64,000 nucleotides of DNA from Hygrocybe punicea (Eukaryota; Basidiomycota; Agaricomycetes; Agaricales; Hygrophoraceae), in assembly GCA_963556145.1 (NCBI GenBank), contig OY744471.1, positions 5,015,590-5,079,589 of the forward strand, given 5' to 3'. Shown here one piece after another: positions 44,990 to 56,801 of this stretch. The position numbers and the translations under genes are program-made. Below the pieces are notes generated by a model, which saw only the letters and a list, made by a program, of their open reading frames with translations, made no database searches and was not told where the DNA came from. Numbering within the stretch: the stretch's first letter is position 1; the number at the start of each line of letters is the position of its first letter.

Positions 44990-47745
44990 GTGCCGCTTCT
45001 TCTTCCTTTTATCCTTTTGTTCATTTGAAGAATGTTCTGATGACATATGCTTTGAGGGAGTTGTTGATAGGATGTCGTATTGTGATACTGTGTCATCAGT
45101 GGAATGATCTTCCTCATCAGAGAGAATTCCTTGCTCAATCGAGAAGCTAGATCCTGTGAACACAAGGTCATCCTTCCCATCCTCCCCATCAGCACCCCAA
45201 TCAGTCCGCATTAGGGGCTCATGAACCCAGTGAAAACAAGCCATGCCTGCACTCCAGAAGGGTTTCAAGTTGTGAACCAAGTCCAGCGTTTCGGCGTCTT
45301 GTCGTGCATGCTCGGTCAAGAAGTCCTGCGAACCCAACAGAAATTGGTAGGTGGCTCTTTGTGAGTGACTAATACCTTTGTATACAGTATCCAAGCACCC
45401 ATATGCAAAAATGCTGTACTGGGGGTGACGGTCGGTGGCATGGTTGAGTCGGCCTGGACGACGCGCCAGAAGTTTGGAGGGCATATTGTCGACATGGGGC
45501 GTGTTGTCAACGTGACGCGTATTGTCAGAGTGAACTCGCGGTTTTGTATATTTGGCCTGCTTAGACTTGGCTTTTGTATTTGTTGTAGTGGCAGGAGATG
45601 GTTTATTTTGCACACCCAACTCCATGACAAGGCTAATGTAGGGACGTTCGGCGGCGGGAGAGTCGGCGGAAAGAGCAGGGAAAAAGTTCACGGTTTTCTC
45701 GTCAATCTCGGACTTGATGATTGTCCCCCTGACTCGACGTCTCCTGACCTGCACCAAGATGCCTGTCATAACCTCCTCGCAAAGCTCACAATCCCGTAGA
45801 ATCACCGGAAGGATGAAATCGACACTGATTTCTCCCAAACGACAGACAATACCCATACCTCTAGCTAGCGCCACCCATGCCATCGCCTTTGTGGTTCCGC
45901 TATCATCTGCCATCCTCCTGAAGTGAGTGAACTGTACTTTTGCTTCTTTGAAGGCATCCCAGAAAGTCGTCTGGGATATGACATTGTTGGGAAGGCTATT
46001 GAGGACGTCCCAAGCATAATGAGGTACAAATAGTTCCTCGATGAATGTGATCAGAGATACTCCTGCACTATAGAAAGGAACGCGGGATGCCAAATTAGAT
46101 GTGCCCTCTGGCAACTTCTCATTTGGTATGGCGTTGTGCGACTCAGTCGCCAAGTTGGCTGTTGTGATTGGCAACTGGGTAAATTCTCGCTCAATTGCAC
46201 GGTCGTATGCTGACATCAATAACTCTCAACCTATAAGCTCCCCCCGCTCTCCCTTATCGAGGAGGCCAGACACCAAATTATCCTTGAGAATTTCAAGGAT
46301 AGCATCAGGGTTGTGCAAGCGAAATACGCACATTTGTTGAGCAGCCGCCTCCACCAGCAAAGGCTCAGACGGGTAGCCGGAACAAAGATATTCTCGAGTT
46401 TGGGGTACTGAATACGCTGTACGCATGTGAGTTGCAACAAGGTCGGCTTCTAAAGCATGAACAGCTTCATGACCAACATCATAGTGAAGCATCAGACGAA
46501 CGTCGACGACAGCTGTGCATCCATGTTTCTTGACCACATTTCTGTGTGCGATGTTGATAGCGTTTTGGCACAAAAGTTTGGAGTGTGCCAAATCAACCAA
46601 AGTATCCGACAACCTTTTCTGATCATCCCCAGTGTTGGCAAGAATTGTCCAGAACCTGCGGTCAATGTTTACATCTGGATGGATTTCTCAGCAGTACAGA
46701 GATATCACTCACAGTGGTTGACCGAAATGTGCCATGAATGGAATCGTGGATGTTTCCTGCAACTTCAACATTCCAGGATAGATTTCAATGTCTGGTGCAC
46801 AATCGAAGGGGGTCTCGGTGATAGGAGCCTGTAGAGCATCGGAATTCTCCTGAGCACAAGCTGATCTAGCCATAGATCCACTGGGCGCAAGCAGTTCCAG
46901 ATGAGAATTTGTCGAGAGATAGATGACGAAGAATGAGGGGGTCCGAATCAAGTTGAAAACCGAGCATAACACGTCGTAAAGCATTTTTTGACCTTGGTTG
47001 GCTGGCATTCCGGTGCCAAGAGTGTGAGCTTCGTCAAAATATATCACAACTTTGACTTGGTTGGACAGAAATGGTTGATTGTCCTTTATGCAGTGATCCA
47101 TCGCAGAAGAAAGATTGTCGAATGCACCTGAAGCAACCGCCGCAGTCTATTGCAGGTTAAATAATGATCAATCAATCGAACTGGTGAATACCCTTACTGT
47201 GACCTTCCCACGCTGCGCCTTGGATTTCTTCAGAATTAAGGCGTAAAGCTTCTTGCAAACGCCCTCACGCTCAAGATGTGCACGCCAGGATGTTGCTAAC
47301 TCACAGTAAGAAGAAAAGGGATTCGAGAAGGACTTCTTTAACTCTGCCCCAACTTGATTGAAAAGATTTGTCAGGAAACTCAAATAGAATGATTCCGCCT
47401 CGTCAGCAGTCACTGATGTAAGACATTCAAGAATTTCCTGATCTGGGGGCGGGAAAGTGAGACCTACTCGATTAAAGATAAGCATCGACTGTGCAAAACA
47501 GGGAACAGACATATGTACCACGGATATCCGACTTTGCACGGAGGTTGAAAGGAATAGTAAAAACCAGATGGGCAAGGTTATCAACCATCCGTGATTTACC
47601 CGACCCAGAACTTTGAATAATGGGGACGGTGTTGGAGTAGGGTTTCTCGTGATCCATATTATTGATGTTTTGGTACAGGATTTCATGATGCCGGTGATAC
47701 GCAGTCTCTCCCTTTGGGCACAGAATCTCTCATAGGTTCCAATTC
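44990..47745 (-). CDS. P-loop NTPase resembling the ATPase part of fungal Crinkler-type proteins
   Basis: Minus-strand exons in order: YHRHHEILYQNINNMDHEKP; a Walker A motif (PIIQSSGSGKSRMVDNLAH, near 47,590-47,620) followed by LVFTIPFNLRA; GLTFPPPDQEILECLTSVTA; a Walker B motif (VVIYFDEAHTLG, about 47,028-47,060); a sensor-like FFVIYLSTNSHLELLAP; a helical block (46,226-46,612); and a long last exon of about 410 codons ending in a basic DKRKKKRH tail, probably a nuclear localisation signal. Introns are short. The IQSSGxGKSR/IPFNLR motif pair is typical of a large Agaricomycete family linked to Crinkler-type proteins. No N-terminal translocation-type domain is visible here, so the biological role is open. 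No inactivating lesion is obvious. The 5' end is not defined. Confidence 0.55.
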
Positions 47746-48743
47746 TACTTTCCCTACAACTCTTCCGCATCCCACGTACATGCGAAACATCAGCGCACCG
47801 CCCGCGACTTGCGCGATTTACGCCGATTGACGTGCGCATGACTGCGACATCTTCGCTGTATCTTAACCGCGCAACCCGGTCTCAATACGCTGAAACACGA
47901 CCGTTAAACACATTCTATACGTTCGGACACCGAGTCCGATACCAGAAATGTAATTCATCCGGTTTATCTTTGTCTTTTCGCCGACTTTCATGTGATATTC
48001 GCCGTTATTTCAAATCCTTCGCTATTCCGTTCCCGTTTCATCGCTTTCATGCGATATTTCGCTGCATTTCTATTTCACTCATCCACCCTTAAACCCCTAT
48101 CCCTTTAGAGTATAAAAAATGTCCTGTAGTAGAAAATGAACAACGAAGAACCCAGTTCTCCCCTCCCCATTAGTTTGCGTCTTAAGTTTAAAAATCCAGT
48201 CATTCCCATTCCAATCTGCGTCTTTTCTCGTTGCGCACTCTCCGCTATCGCGACCCAAGTCGTAGCGTAGAACCCTCGTCTCATCACGTCATCGCTGCGT
48301 ATCGCGCTGTCATCTAGGACACCCAGCTAAGCCTTCCGATTCTTGTTTATCACTGCATTGCGATATCGCGTTACCTCGCGACCCTCCGCGTTTGTTTATT
48401 TGATCGCGCATATTATCGCGCATTATCGTGTTATTGTCAGGAGTGTCCCAAGTCCCATTCACACCTTTGCGACATTTTCATCTTTTATTATCTCTTTATC
48501 CGGGGTTATAGACGTGGAAACCGCATCACCGGCCAATATAGGGAGTTTTCCATGCAGAAGAGATCGCTTATTTGGTGTTATTCAGCCATAAAATACAACC
48601 ACATAGGAGAAACCCTACCTTTCTCTAGGGTGCGGCAATAGAATGAGTAAAGAACAAGAGGGGGTCAGCGGGAATGGCTCACCGTGGACATCATCAGTAT
48701 ATTTTGGCTTTAATGAGGGTGCATGCGATTCTGATTGACAATT

Positions 48744-49250
48744 TCAATAGAGTGACTGAGATACATGAAGACACTGGAACTTACCAACACACGTGGACTG
48801 TACGAGGATGTGGATGTGTTTCTCAGGAGGGGATTGCGGAAAATGAGTAGACACCTTGTCCATCTCCTCTAGCTTCACCGCATATTGCGATATATCAACT
48901 TCCCGTGACTGCATCCGGCTAGTAAAAGTCAAACCAGGGAATTTGGGTTCCAGGACTTTTAGCTACCAAAAGACCAGAAGAAAGTCAGCCATGAGTGGTA
49001 CTAGCAATTGGAAATGGCTCACCTTCCAAAGTTTACCGATGTCATCACCGCACTCCTTGGCGAGAAGTTCTTTCAGTTGCCGAATGTCATAGTGGAGCCA
49101 CTGGAGGGGAACCTGGAGCAACAAGGGGTAGCCGAAGGCCCAGCACTCCACCACACGGAATGCAGCTGGCATAGACTACGAGCAACCTGTTTGGAGGGCG
49201 ATGTCGATTGTGCGCTGAGAGAGAAATTCATATGTCTTACCGACGTGTCA
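48744..49250 (-). pseudogene. Exons of an unrecognised gene, cut at the 49,259 terminus
   Basis: The minus frame FRVVECWAFGYPLLLQVPLQ then WLHYDIRQLKELLAKECGDD is followed, after an intron, by KFPGLTFTSRMQSREVDISQ and QSPPEKHIHILVQ. Upstream, a splice pair (GTAAGACAT to CCAAACAG) would join it to a tiny exon (ATGACACGTCG at about 49,237-49,247). That exon begins only a few bases from a hAT terminus. Either the gene is truncated there, or its true 5' part is elsewhere. The family is not recognised. From 47,840 to 48,740 I see no coding region. Confidence 0.4.
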
Positions 49251-49258
49251 TATATATC

Positions 49259-49281
49259 ACTTCCCCAACACTATTGTCAAC
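49259..49281 (+). other. Isolated hAT right terminus with TTGTCAAC duplication
   Basis: ACTTCCCCAACACTA (49,259-49,273) is the complement of TAGTGTTGGGGAAGT. It is followed by TTGTCAAC (49,274-49,281), identical to the octamer before the left terminus at 17,052. No element body of the usual type lies to its left. From 49,282 to 49,430 the DNA is A-rich with repeated GTGCAAAA/GCAAAAGTAAAA words. From 49,430 to 50,030 nothing coding is seen. Confidence 0.6.
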
Positions 49282-50029
49282 ACAAAAGATAATTTTCGAA
49301 TTGACTAAAAAAAATACTAGCGAACTTATCTTTGCAAAAAATAAATTAACGTGCACAAGTAAAACTTATTAATAACATGCAAAAGTAAAATTTAACGTGC
49401 AAAATAAATAAATACACAGTGAGTTAACCTCAGTGTGCCGAGGTTAAGCTGAGGGAGATGGCTCGCAGGATGAAAAATATTTCACCTCGGGTTAAAAGTG
49501 GGAAATAAAACTATGGTTCAAATTACAATGCAACTTCAAAGCTTTTTGTCGTCAATTTCTGCTTAAGTTGTGGTATCTACACAATGCAAATGTGACACAT
49601 GCTCAGTGCGATAATATGGCTGCAAGGAGGGATGAGAGGTGAACGCAATGAGCTCAGATTGCAGGAAGATCGAGCACGACCACGCTGGGAGCCGGAGCTC
49701 TGGTCGATCGACAGGCACAGCACCATACCACATATGTGCTTAGCACGGCTTCAGTTTGCCCTCAGGACCAACTGCGCTTTGCCGTCAGGACCAAACTCAC
49801 TTCACCCAGAGCGCGGATCCAGTCGGTGCTGACAGTCTCCACATAACCCCCTCGAGTTCACACAAATTTACTTGTGCTAGAGGGCCGTTGCTGTGCACGG
49901 CATGTCCGAGTCCTTTCTTTTTACAAATTGATAAAATATAATGATGTCTGCGTAAGTTTAAAGTACAAATACTTTTGAATGGGTTTCTTGTTGGTATGCT
50001 CAACTGTACAATGAAGAATGTCTTGTGTC

Positions 50030-50946
50030 TCACATAAGAACATATATTAAAACACATGGCTGTTTGGATCTACAGACAGTTAGAACAACATCCTCTAGCA
50101 ATCCTTCATATTCTGTAGTTCTTCCAGTGACAATTCCATCATGAAACCACACATGACCTGCTGGACTGATAATACGAGAAGTGAAGTGAACATCCCCATG
50201 ATAGATAACTCCTCTAAGACAGTACTGAGATGGTTCTGCTTGCCCTTCAACTGGTACTGTCAAGTTATGATTAACAGTGGTGGTTGTGGCAGACACAGCA
50301 AATGTAAGTATCTCAGGAGCATTTACAAAACTGAACTTTCTGATTAGGAAATCATTGCAAACTGTACACTTTGAACCAAGAGAAATTAAAAATAGATCAA
50401 TCTCATCCTGAATAGATTCAAAGTCAATCCTTCCAACTTCAATATGGCAGTTACATGATGCTGCTCGCTGTCTAGATACAGGATGATGTTGAGGACAAGA
50501 AATACACGATGAAAGAATGGGAATTTCAGTGTGCAATAATGCACTTAATAAGGCACTAATACTAGTTATCACTCCCCAAGGGAAGCTAACAGGTGAATGC
50601 CGATGTAGGTGACGTCTTAAATAATCACGTACGTCTTCTAAAGAGTATTCACCATTAGAATGGCATGAAAATCCGTCTACTAAGATGCCAAGAAATTGAG
50701 GATTTAAAGATCTGAAAGAATTAGACCATGTGATTTTATCACCCTGCCAGATATCATAAAATACAGATATCACAGAGTCATAGGCACAGCTGTTATTGCT
50801 CCAACAGGTACCAACAGGAATGTTTATTGAGATTTCAGGAGAATCTACATTGGTATGACTTATTTTCAGACGCTTCTTTTGTGGAGCAACATGAGAACCA
50901 CTAATTTTTCTCTTAGTTATAGAATGTTTAGCAAGCTTTTCCAGAG
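50030..50946 (-). pseudogene. C-terminal cysteine-protease-like domain of the Helitron protein
   Basis: From the border of the hAT insertion the minus frame reads LEKLAKHSITKRKISGSHVA, a basic linker. A domain follows with CWSNNSCAYDS (about 50,777-50,813), like the catalytic-Cys box of ubiquitin-specific (C19-type) proteases. CxxC...CxxC pairs and, near the end, CLRGVIYHGDVHFTSR plus GHVWFHDGI provide candidate catalytic His residues. It stops at 50,030. Removing the hAT element and one target copy fuses it in frame with the PIF1 part upstream, so it is the tail of the Helitron polyprotein. Protease activity is inferred from motif spacing only. Confidence 0.6.
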
Positions 50947-51457
50947 TAGTGTTGCCGTAGTTCGGTTCCGAACCTAGCCGAACCCGGTTCAAACCCCGAA
51001 CCGAACCCGGGGTTCAGTCTAAGTTCAGCCAAATGCTGAACCGGACCGCGGGTTCGGTTCAGGGTTTCGAGGCTGGCCAGATTTCCTGAACGGCTCCAAA
51101 CCGCGTCCAAACCGCGAACACGGATATTTTTAAGGAATTTATTTCATTTGTTTTTCATATTTCTTTACTTACCATTTTGTGTTAAACGGTATCATGTGAC
51201 CGGCTGTGACGAGGTAGCTTTCACGCGACACAGCAACATCAAGGCGGATTGAACACAACACAATTTGTGTTGTGTTCCTCAAGGTAAGTTTCCTTTTTTT
51301 CTTAACTTTACTAATGTTATTTGCGACAGGAAGATCGACAACCACGGCAACGACAACCACAACGCCCAGCAGCAGCAGCAGCAATGTCGGCAGCAGCAGC
51401 AACAGCGGCAGCGGCAACGGCAACAGCAGCAGCAGCAGGAGTGCAGCAGCAACAGCA

Positions 51458-51523
<66 letters not shown>

Positions 51524-51556
51524 ACGGCCACGACAGCAGCAGCAGCGCCGGCAGCG

Positions 51557-51587
<31 letters not shown>

Positions 51588-51659
51588 CGCAGGAGCAACA
51601 GCAGCAACAGCGGCAGCAGCAACGGCGGCAACAGCAGCAGCAGCAGCAGCAGCAGCGCC

Positions 51660-51697
<38 letters not shown>

Positions 51698-52325
51698 CGC
51701 AGGAGCAACAGCAGCAACGGCGGCAGCAGCAACGGCGGCAACAGCAGCAGCAGCAGCAGCAACACCGGCAGCAGCAGCAGCAGCAACGCTGGCAGCAGCA
51801 ACACCGGCAGCAGCAGCAGCTGCTGCTGGTGCATCAAGCCCCAACCTCACCATCAGCGGCGGCAACAACAACGGCAACCACCACCACGACGGCCAGCAGC
51901 AGCAGCAGCAGCAGCAATGCCGGCAGCAGCAGCAACAGCGGCAGCGGCAACGGCAACAGCAGCAGCAGGAGCGCAGCAGCGACGGCGACGGCAGCAGCAC
52001 CAGCAGCACCAGCAGCACCAGCAGTGGCAGCGGCAGCAGCAGCAGCAACAGCACCAGACGGCTCCCCCGTAGCCCAACTTCCTCGCGAAGCGTAGCGCCG
52101 TATCAATTGATACGTGCCTGCCATTCGCGAGGAGAACGGAGCTCAGGGGTGAGCCAACCTCGGTCTGGGGTTCAGACCGCGTCTGAACCCCAGACCGAAC
52201 GCGAAGAGACGGTTCAAAGCCGTTCGGGTCCAGGTTTGGCCATGCGCCAAACCGGACCCGAAGTTCAGTTCGCGGTTCCACCAAAAAGGCTCGGAACCGG
52301 ACTGAACTGAACTTCGGCAACACTA
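50947..52325. mobile_element. hAT-like element nested in the Helitron, TSD TTCCAGAG
   Basis: The 1379 bp element has termini TAGTGTTGCCGTAGTTCGG and its near-complement, with a perfect duplication TTCCAGAG (50,939-50,946 and 52,326-52,333). From left it holds GAACCGAACC-rich subterminal DNA, then a 27 bp perfect palindrome (51,251-51,277) followed by CTCAAG and GTAAGT at 51,284. Next come ~700 bp of CAG/CAA arrays, a dyad at 52,081-52,132 centred on CAATTG, and the right subterminal region. Confidence 0.95.
51355..52060. repeat. (CAG/CAA/CGG)n compound triplet array
   Basis: This is about 700 bp of CAGCAGCAA, CGGCAACGG and GGCAGCAGC triplets inside the hAT element. All six frames are open as poly-Gln, poly-Ser, poly-Ala, poly-Leu or poly-Cys. 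None is a gene. Confidence 0.95.
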
Positions 52326-52333
52326 TTCCAGAG

Positions 52334-54795
52334 AAGTAACTTGTTCAGATATGAAACATGACTTGGGAGTGACAATCTTTGGAACAATTTGCTTCTTTCC
52401 TAGGATTTTCCATGGAATATTGTTTTCATCTGAATTCACAATAAACAAATCAGACTTATTCCAACGAATAGCTTTATGAACTTTTGCAGGAACATAATAT
52501 TCACCTTTCCAATCTCTAAATGTCTATCAGTGTATTTCTCTTATCTCCTGTGACAGAATTTGGTAGCTTGCCTTCATATCTCAATCGCACAATTTCATCT
52601 AGAAGTTCTAGCTCACGAAACTCTTGACGTAATGCACCAGATGCACCTCCAGTTATTTTCCTTGCATCAAACCCTTGCAAAATTACTGTACCTGATGCTG
52701 ATGCACTCCTTGACAAAGCAGTGTAGTATGACTGATGAGACTGACTGTTATTTAGGTCTACTGCATTAAAAGGCCTTGTTTTGCCTTGTGAAGAATAATC
52801 TGTCATTGAAAAATTAGGAAGTACCTCCACCTGACTTTGAGAAACAGTAATGGATGAATCATTAGGAAGAGCACAATCTACAGTGACATTTGTTCTTGCT
52901 ATTGGAACTACATTTTCAGGAAGTCCATCAAAATGAACCGATTGTGGAGGATTAATCAGCTTTACAAACAGAGTATCCAGTATTCTTTGACCTTTCGAGC
53001 CTTTCATTGACTGCCAGCAATACACTGTGCCTTCTTGGCCTCGTGTAATGCAGAGTTCTGTTGCACTATTATTGCGAATCATGACAGGCATTCCAACACA
53101 TAAAGATAGTTTTCCAGGAATACATTTAGCATTGGAACTATGTGGTTGATTCCATAGAATATTCTGCACACTATCTGATAATACATGGAGCTTTTTGGCT
53201 TTATGATGAGAAAACTTCTGGCCTTTTTTTCTTTCTTGTGATGAAGTGATTGAGTCTTCAGAAAAAAAATCAACAAGTGGCTGAGATGTCTCCTTAGAAA
53301 ATCTCAAAGACCCAAGGTGATTAATCTCATCTTTGTGAATATTAAATGCAGTAATGATTGAGACCTGTCTAAATTCCTTATGTTTCACTGATACACGTCC
53401 AGGTATATTGCTGGATATTCGAGTACGCAGAAATACAATATCTTCAGCAGTACAAGCTTTATATCACATGTTTGTTAAAGCTAGTCGAAGCTGATCATCT
53501 TCTTTTGTTTGAAGTCTTTGCCTCATGTTCTCATGCAGTATTACAACAGTAGTAACCTGGTGCCACAGAGCCTTTCCAATAGCAGCTTCCTGATTCAAGA
53601 GATTAGTTGAACTAGCTCCAACTAATCTGCTATAAAGAGATGCATTTTCTTTTCCAATTGCAGGGGGTAATTGAGCAAAATCCCCTGCAAAGATCATATT
53701 TAATCCTCCCCATGGTAGTTCAGTTTCATTGAAAATCTTTGCCATTCTTGCACTGATACGGTACATATCTCGACAAGACAACATTGAAACTTCATCAAAA
53801 AAAATGTAATCAACTCCCTGCATTCGTGACCTCAACTGTGCAAGTTGCTTACTTGATATACATTCATCAGTTTTTTCATTTAATCCAAACATGTAATGAT
53901 AAGTTGAACCTGCCAACAGTGCAGCAGCAGATCCAGTTGGTGCCACAATAACAAAATGGTGCCTTTCTTTTTTGGTCTTAAAAAGCTTGACCAATGCTTT
54001 CAAAATTTGAGTTTTACCTGTGCCACCCATCCCACCAATATACATTTTCAACTGATCAGATGAATCAATAAAGGCATGATGGGAAACAATTTTAAATGCT
54101 CTTTGTTGTTCTTGATTTAGGTGGAACTCCTCAACAACACTATCTATTGCTAACCTCAAAGTACTAGATTGACAATTTTTTTCAAGATATGACTTATCAA
54201 CAATTTTGACAACATTATGGCTCAATGAAGTATGTGTTGGTAGCTGACTATTGACATTACATGGCAGGTTTTCTGCATGTCGTTCAAGCAGATCTTGTCT
54301 TTTCTTTTGCACAGCAGCTTTCCATTGACTTCCAGATTGGATAATATCAGGAGGTGTTACCTCAACCCTGAAAGGCTCTGCTAGCACTGCTTCTGTCCAA
54401 CCTGTTTGAGTCATTACAGCCTGCATAGTTGCCATGTCATGTTGACGTTTTATCTCCCTCTTACCAATTGCAGTAAAATCAGCATCAAACTCTCCACATA
54501 ACATTGCAAATTTATCATCATCTTTGTGATTGTCAAGCTCATGTAATATATCATCATCATGATCCATTGTAAGATCATAGCCCTCACTCCAACTTGGTAA
54601 AATTGTTGAACCCTTGCGAAGTTGAGCATGGAAGTCATCACGAGCATCTAAACACTCATACCTTATATTGAAATTTTCCATGAGTTCAACTTGTCTACAA
54701 CTGAATTTATATGCTAAAAAAGACTCATCCCAAGATTGATCTTTAGTTTTCAAATCAAACCCTGACCGCCAAGGTTTGAACAAAGATAGCATAGC
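52334..54795 (-). pseudogene. PIF1-family helicase part of the Helitron RepHel protein
   Basis: PIF1-type SF1B helicases unwind DNA for rolling-circle transposition. The minus frame has Walker A (YIGGMGGTGKTQILKALVK, about 54,010-54,050), Walker B (YIFFDEVSMLS), FAGDFAQLPP, HENMRQRL, SLCVGMPVMIRNN and a motif VI-like block (QSYYTALSRSASASGTVIL, about 52,700-52,735). An in-frame TGA at 53,464 sits where NMRYKA is expected, and another TGA lies near 54,885. A one-base frame change near 52,515 separates KRNTLI from FRDWKGEYYVPAKVH. This segment belongs to the same reading unit as 55,162-58,700. It is inactive. Confidence 0.85.
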
Positions 54796-55161
54796 TGAGC
54801 AATAATATTCACGATCACCTTGATCACATCGTGGTAAAGTAGCTCCTATAAAGGTAGGAATTTGTGCACTTTTCTCCTGAACACATCAGGTTCCATGTGA
54901 ATTTTGAAGTGGATGTGTGGAAAGAAAGGCAAATAAGCCAGCAGGAGAACAACTGTTTGTTGTGACATCAGATTTAAGTTCAGAATGGTCTACTATATTA
55001 GCTTCCAAGCTAGTTGTGGACACTGAATTCCTGTCATGTTGAGTGTCAGAAACATCTGTATCATCTTTAAATACGTCAAACTTGTCATTGCCATCAGTGA
55101 CAAATTCTGCTGTACAGTCTTTCTGACTTGCTTTAGGCTTGGAAAACTTCTCACATTTGCA

Positions 55162-56798
55162 TCAACTTATCCAATCATATAAGCACATATCAGCCAGTTC
55201 TTTGGGGCGGTATATATAATCATATACAGGTGATAATCCAATAATAGCACCTCTGCGTTTGATCAATGCCACCTTTTCAGCCTGCTCCAGATTGTCTTCA
55301 GAATTCCAAGCCTTTCGTGCCTCATGTACATATGTTTGCCAAAAAAATGGAGCAAAGTGGTAGTTTGTGTAGTGATCAGGATTTGTAAAAGATACAGACA
55401 AGCCATTGGTGAACCAATTTCCATCTTAGCACTTAGATTATTGACAATTTTGGTCATGAGTCGACGTGCTTTTTCCTTTTGAGTTTCACTACCACCCAGC
55501 ATCTCACTGTTCTTCTAAAATATAGCACGGACTGTGTCAAATATAACATAAGTTTTTAAGGCAATTTTGGTAATGTAGTCTGACACATAAAGTATCACAC
55601 CTTTAATTGCAGTTCCAGACTTCAGACTTGTTACATCTGTGTTAGAGTGAGTTAGATAAGTAAGCAGAGGGGTAATAGTATTTATTATGGGCTCTGTCTT
55701 TTTCATATTAAGAGCTCCAGTTTCTGGATCAACTTCAGTGTGGCTGAATAATGGACGAGGAAATCTTGCCTTACATTTTCCCCACTTGTTATCCAAGTAC
55801 CCCACATACTGATGTGATTTGTTTTGAGAACCATCTTTATTTCTATTGGTGGAACAATGATGTATATTAGATTTGGCTAAAATGTCATCAACTACTGACT
55901 TAAACCTATCTTCCCACATTCTCAAAGCTTGGCACATATCACAACTGCCACACTTTTCAGAACAGGAGCTAGGAGGTGCTTCAGGCAAAGTCTGGGTTGG
56001 GTCCAGATACTTAGCTGATTCTGAGGCTTCTTGAATATTCTTCAAAACTTCATCTTGAGATCCAGTAAGAAATTCACCCATGTGTGTGCTCTCTAAATAC
56101 TCAACAATTTTTTTCTGGAAATCTGAAGAGGGATCTAATATGCGTTTCCTTATCTCTTGTGGTGTTAAGCATCCACGGATCCAAATCAACATGTGAAGAT
56201 GTAAAGTGAGGCGGCCTTGTTGTTCAACCGTGCCATAATAAGCTGAAGTCTCACCATATATCCCAGGATGATCTGAATTGACACCCAAAACATGCTTAAT
56301 GAAAAGGTTGATCATGAGGTGGAAGAAACGTGCACCAGCCACAGGATTTTTGGTGATCAGTTGGATACGCTCATCACTTGATCTAATTGCTGGGTCAAAT
56401 TTTTCCTTTGTATTAGCAAAGTATAAACAAATGGGATGTTTAACATCAGCTGGAGATAAAGTGATGTACCATGAAGGAGCACCACAATATGAGATCAATG
56501 ACCAAATTTCATTCCTCATAAACTTCTTGCTTGTAGTAGATCCACTCACTTTTGCTCCTACATGATCCAAATCATGAACAACCTGGTAACAATCCTTCTC
56601 TTCTTGGCTAACTGGTTTCACAATCTCTCCATCTGACAACCTCTTGGCCAATGAAGATAAAACAGTTTGGTCAACACTCAACAGACGTCTACTTATTTCA
56701 CCAAATTTTGCTTTATCTGCAAGTAAAAAACCACCTGTTGAGCTTGCCTTCACTTGAGCATGACTGAAAGCAACAAAAGGGAAATATATGTCCGTTTG
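55162..56798 (-). pseudogene. Helitron Rep (HUH endonuclease) domain
   Basis: The minus frame continues from the N-terminal block after a TGA at 56,802: HAQVKASSTGGFLLADKAKF, then SYCGAPSWYITLSPADVKHP. The HUH motif is HLHMLIWIRG (about 56,180-56,205) and the tyrosine region is LYVSDYITK (about 55,565-55,600). These are the hallmarks of Helitron Rep, which nicks and joins DNA. A TAG at 55,515 replaces a likely CAG, a frame change lies near 55,400, and a TGA at 55,162 ends the piece. All parts are collinear with intact relatives. Confidence 0.85.
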
Positions 56799-56801
56799 AA
56801 A

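Noticed and set aside
49860..49900. Possible Helitron 3' end (minus-strand CTAG next to a GCCGTGCACAGCAACGGC hairpin)
   Set aside because: The base after CTAG is C rather than the usual T, and the hairpin is too close; support is too weak to set a border.
51169..52310. Poly-Gln, poly-Ala, poly-Cys and poly-Leu frames of up to 329 codons
   Set aside because: They are products of a CAG-type array inside a TSD-defined hAT element.
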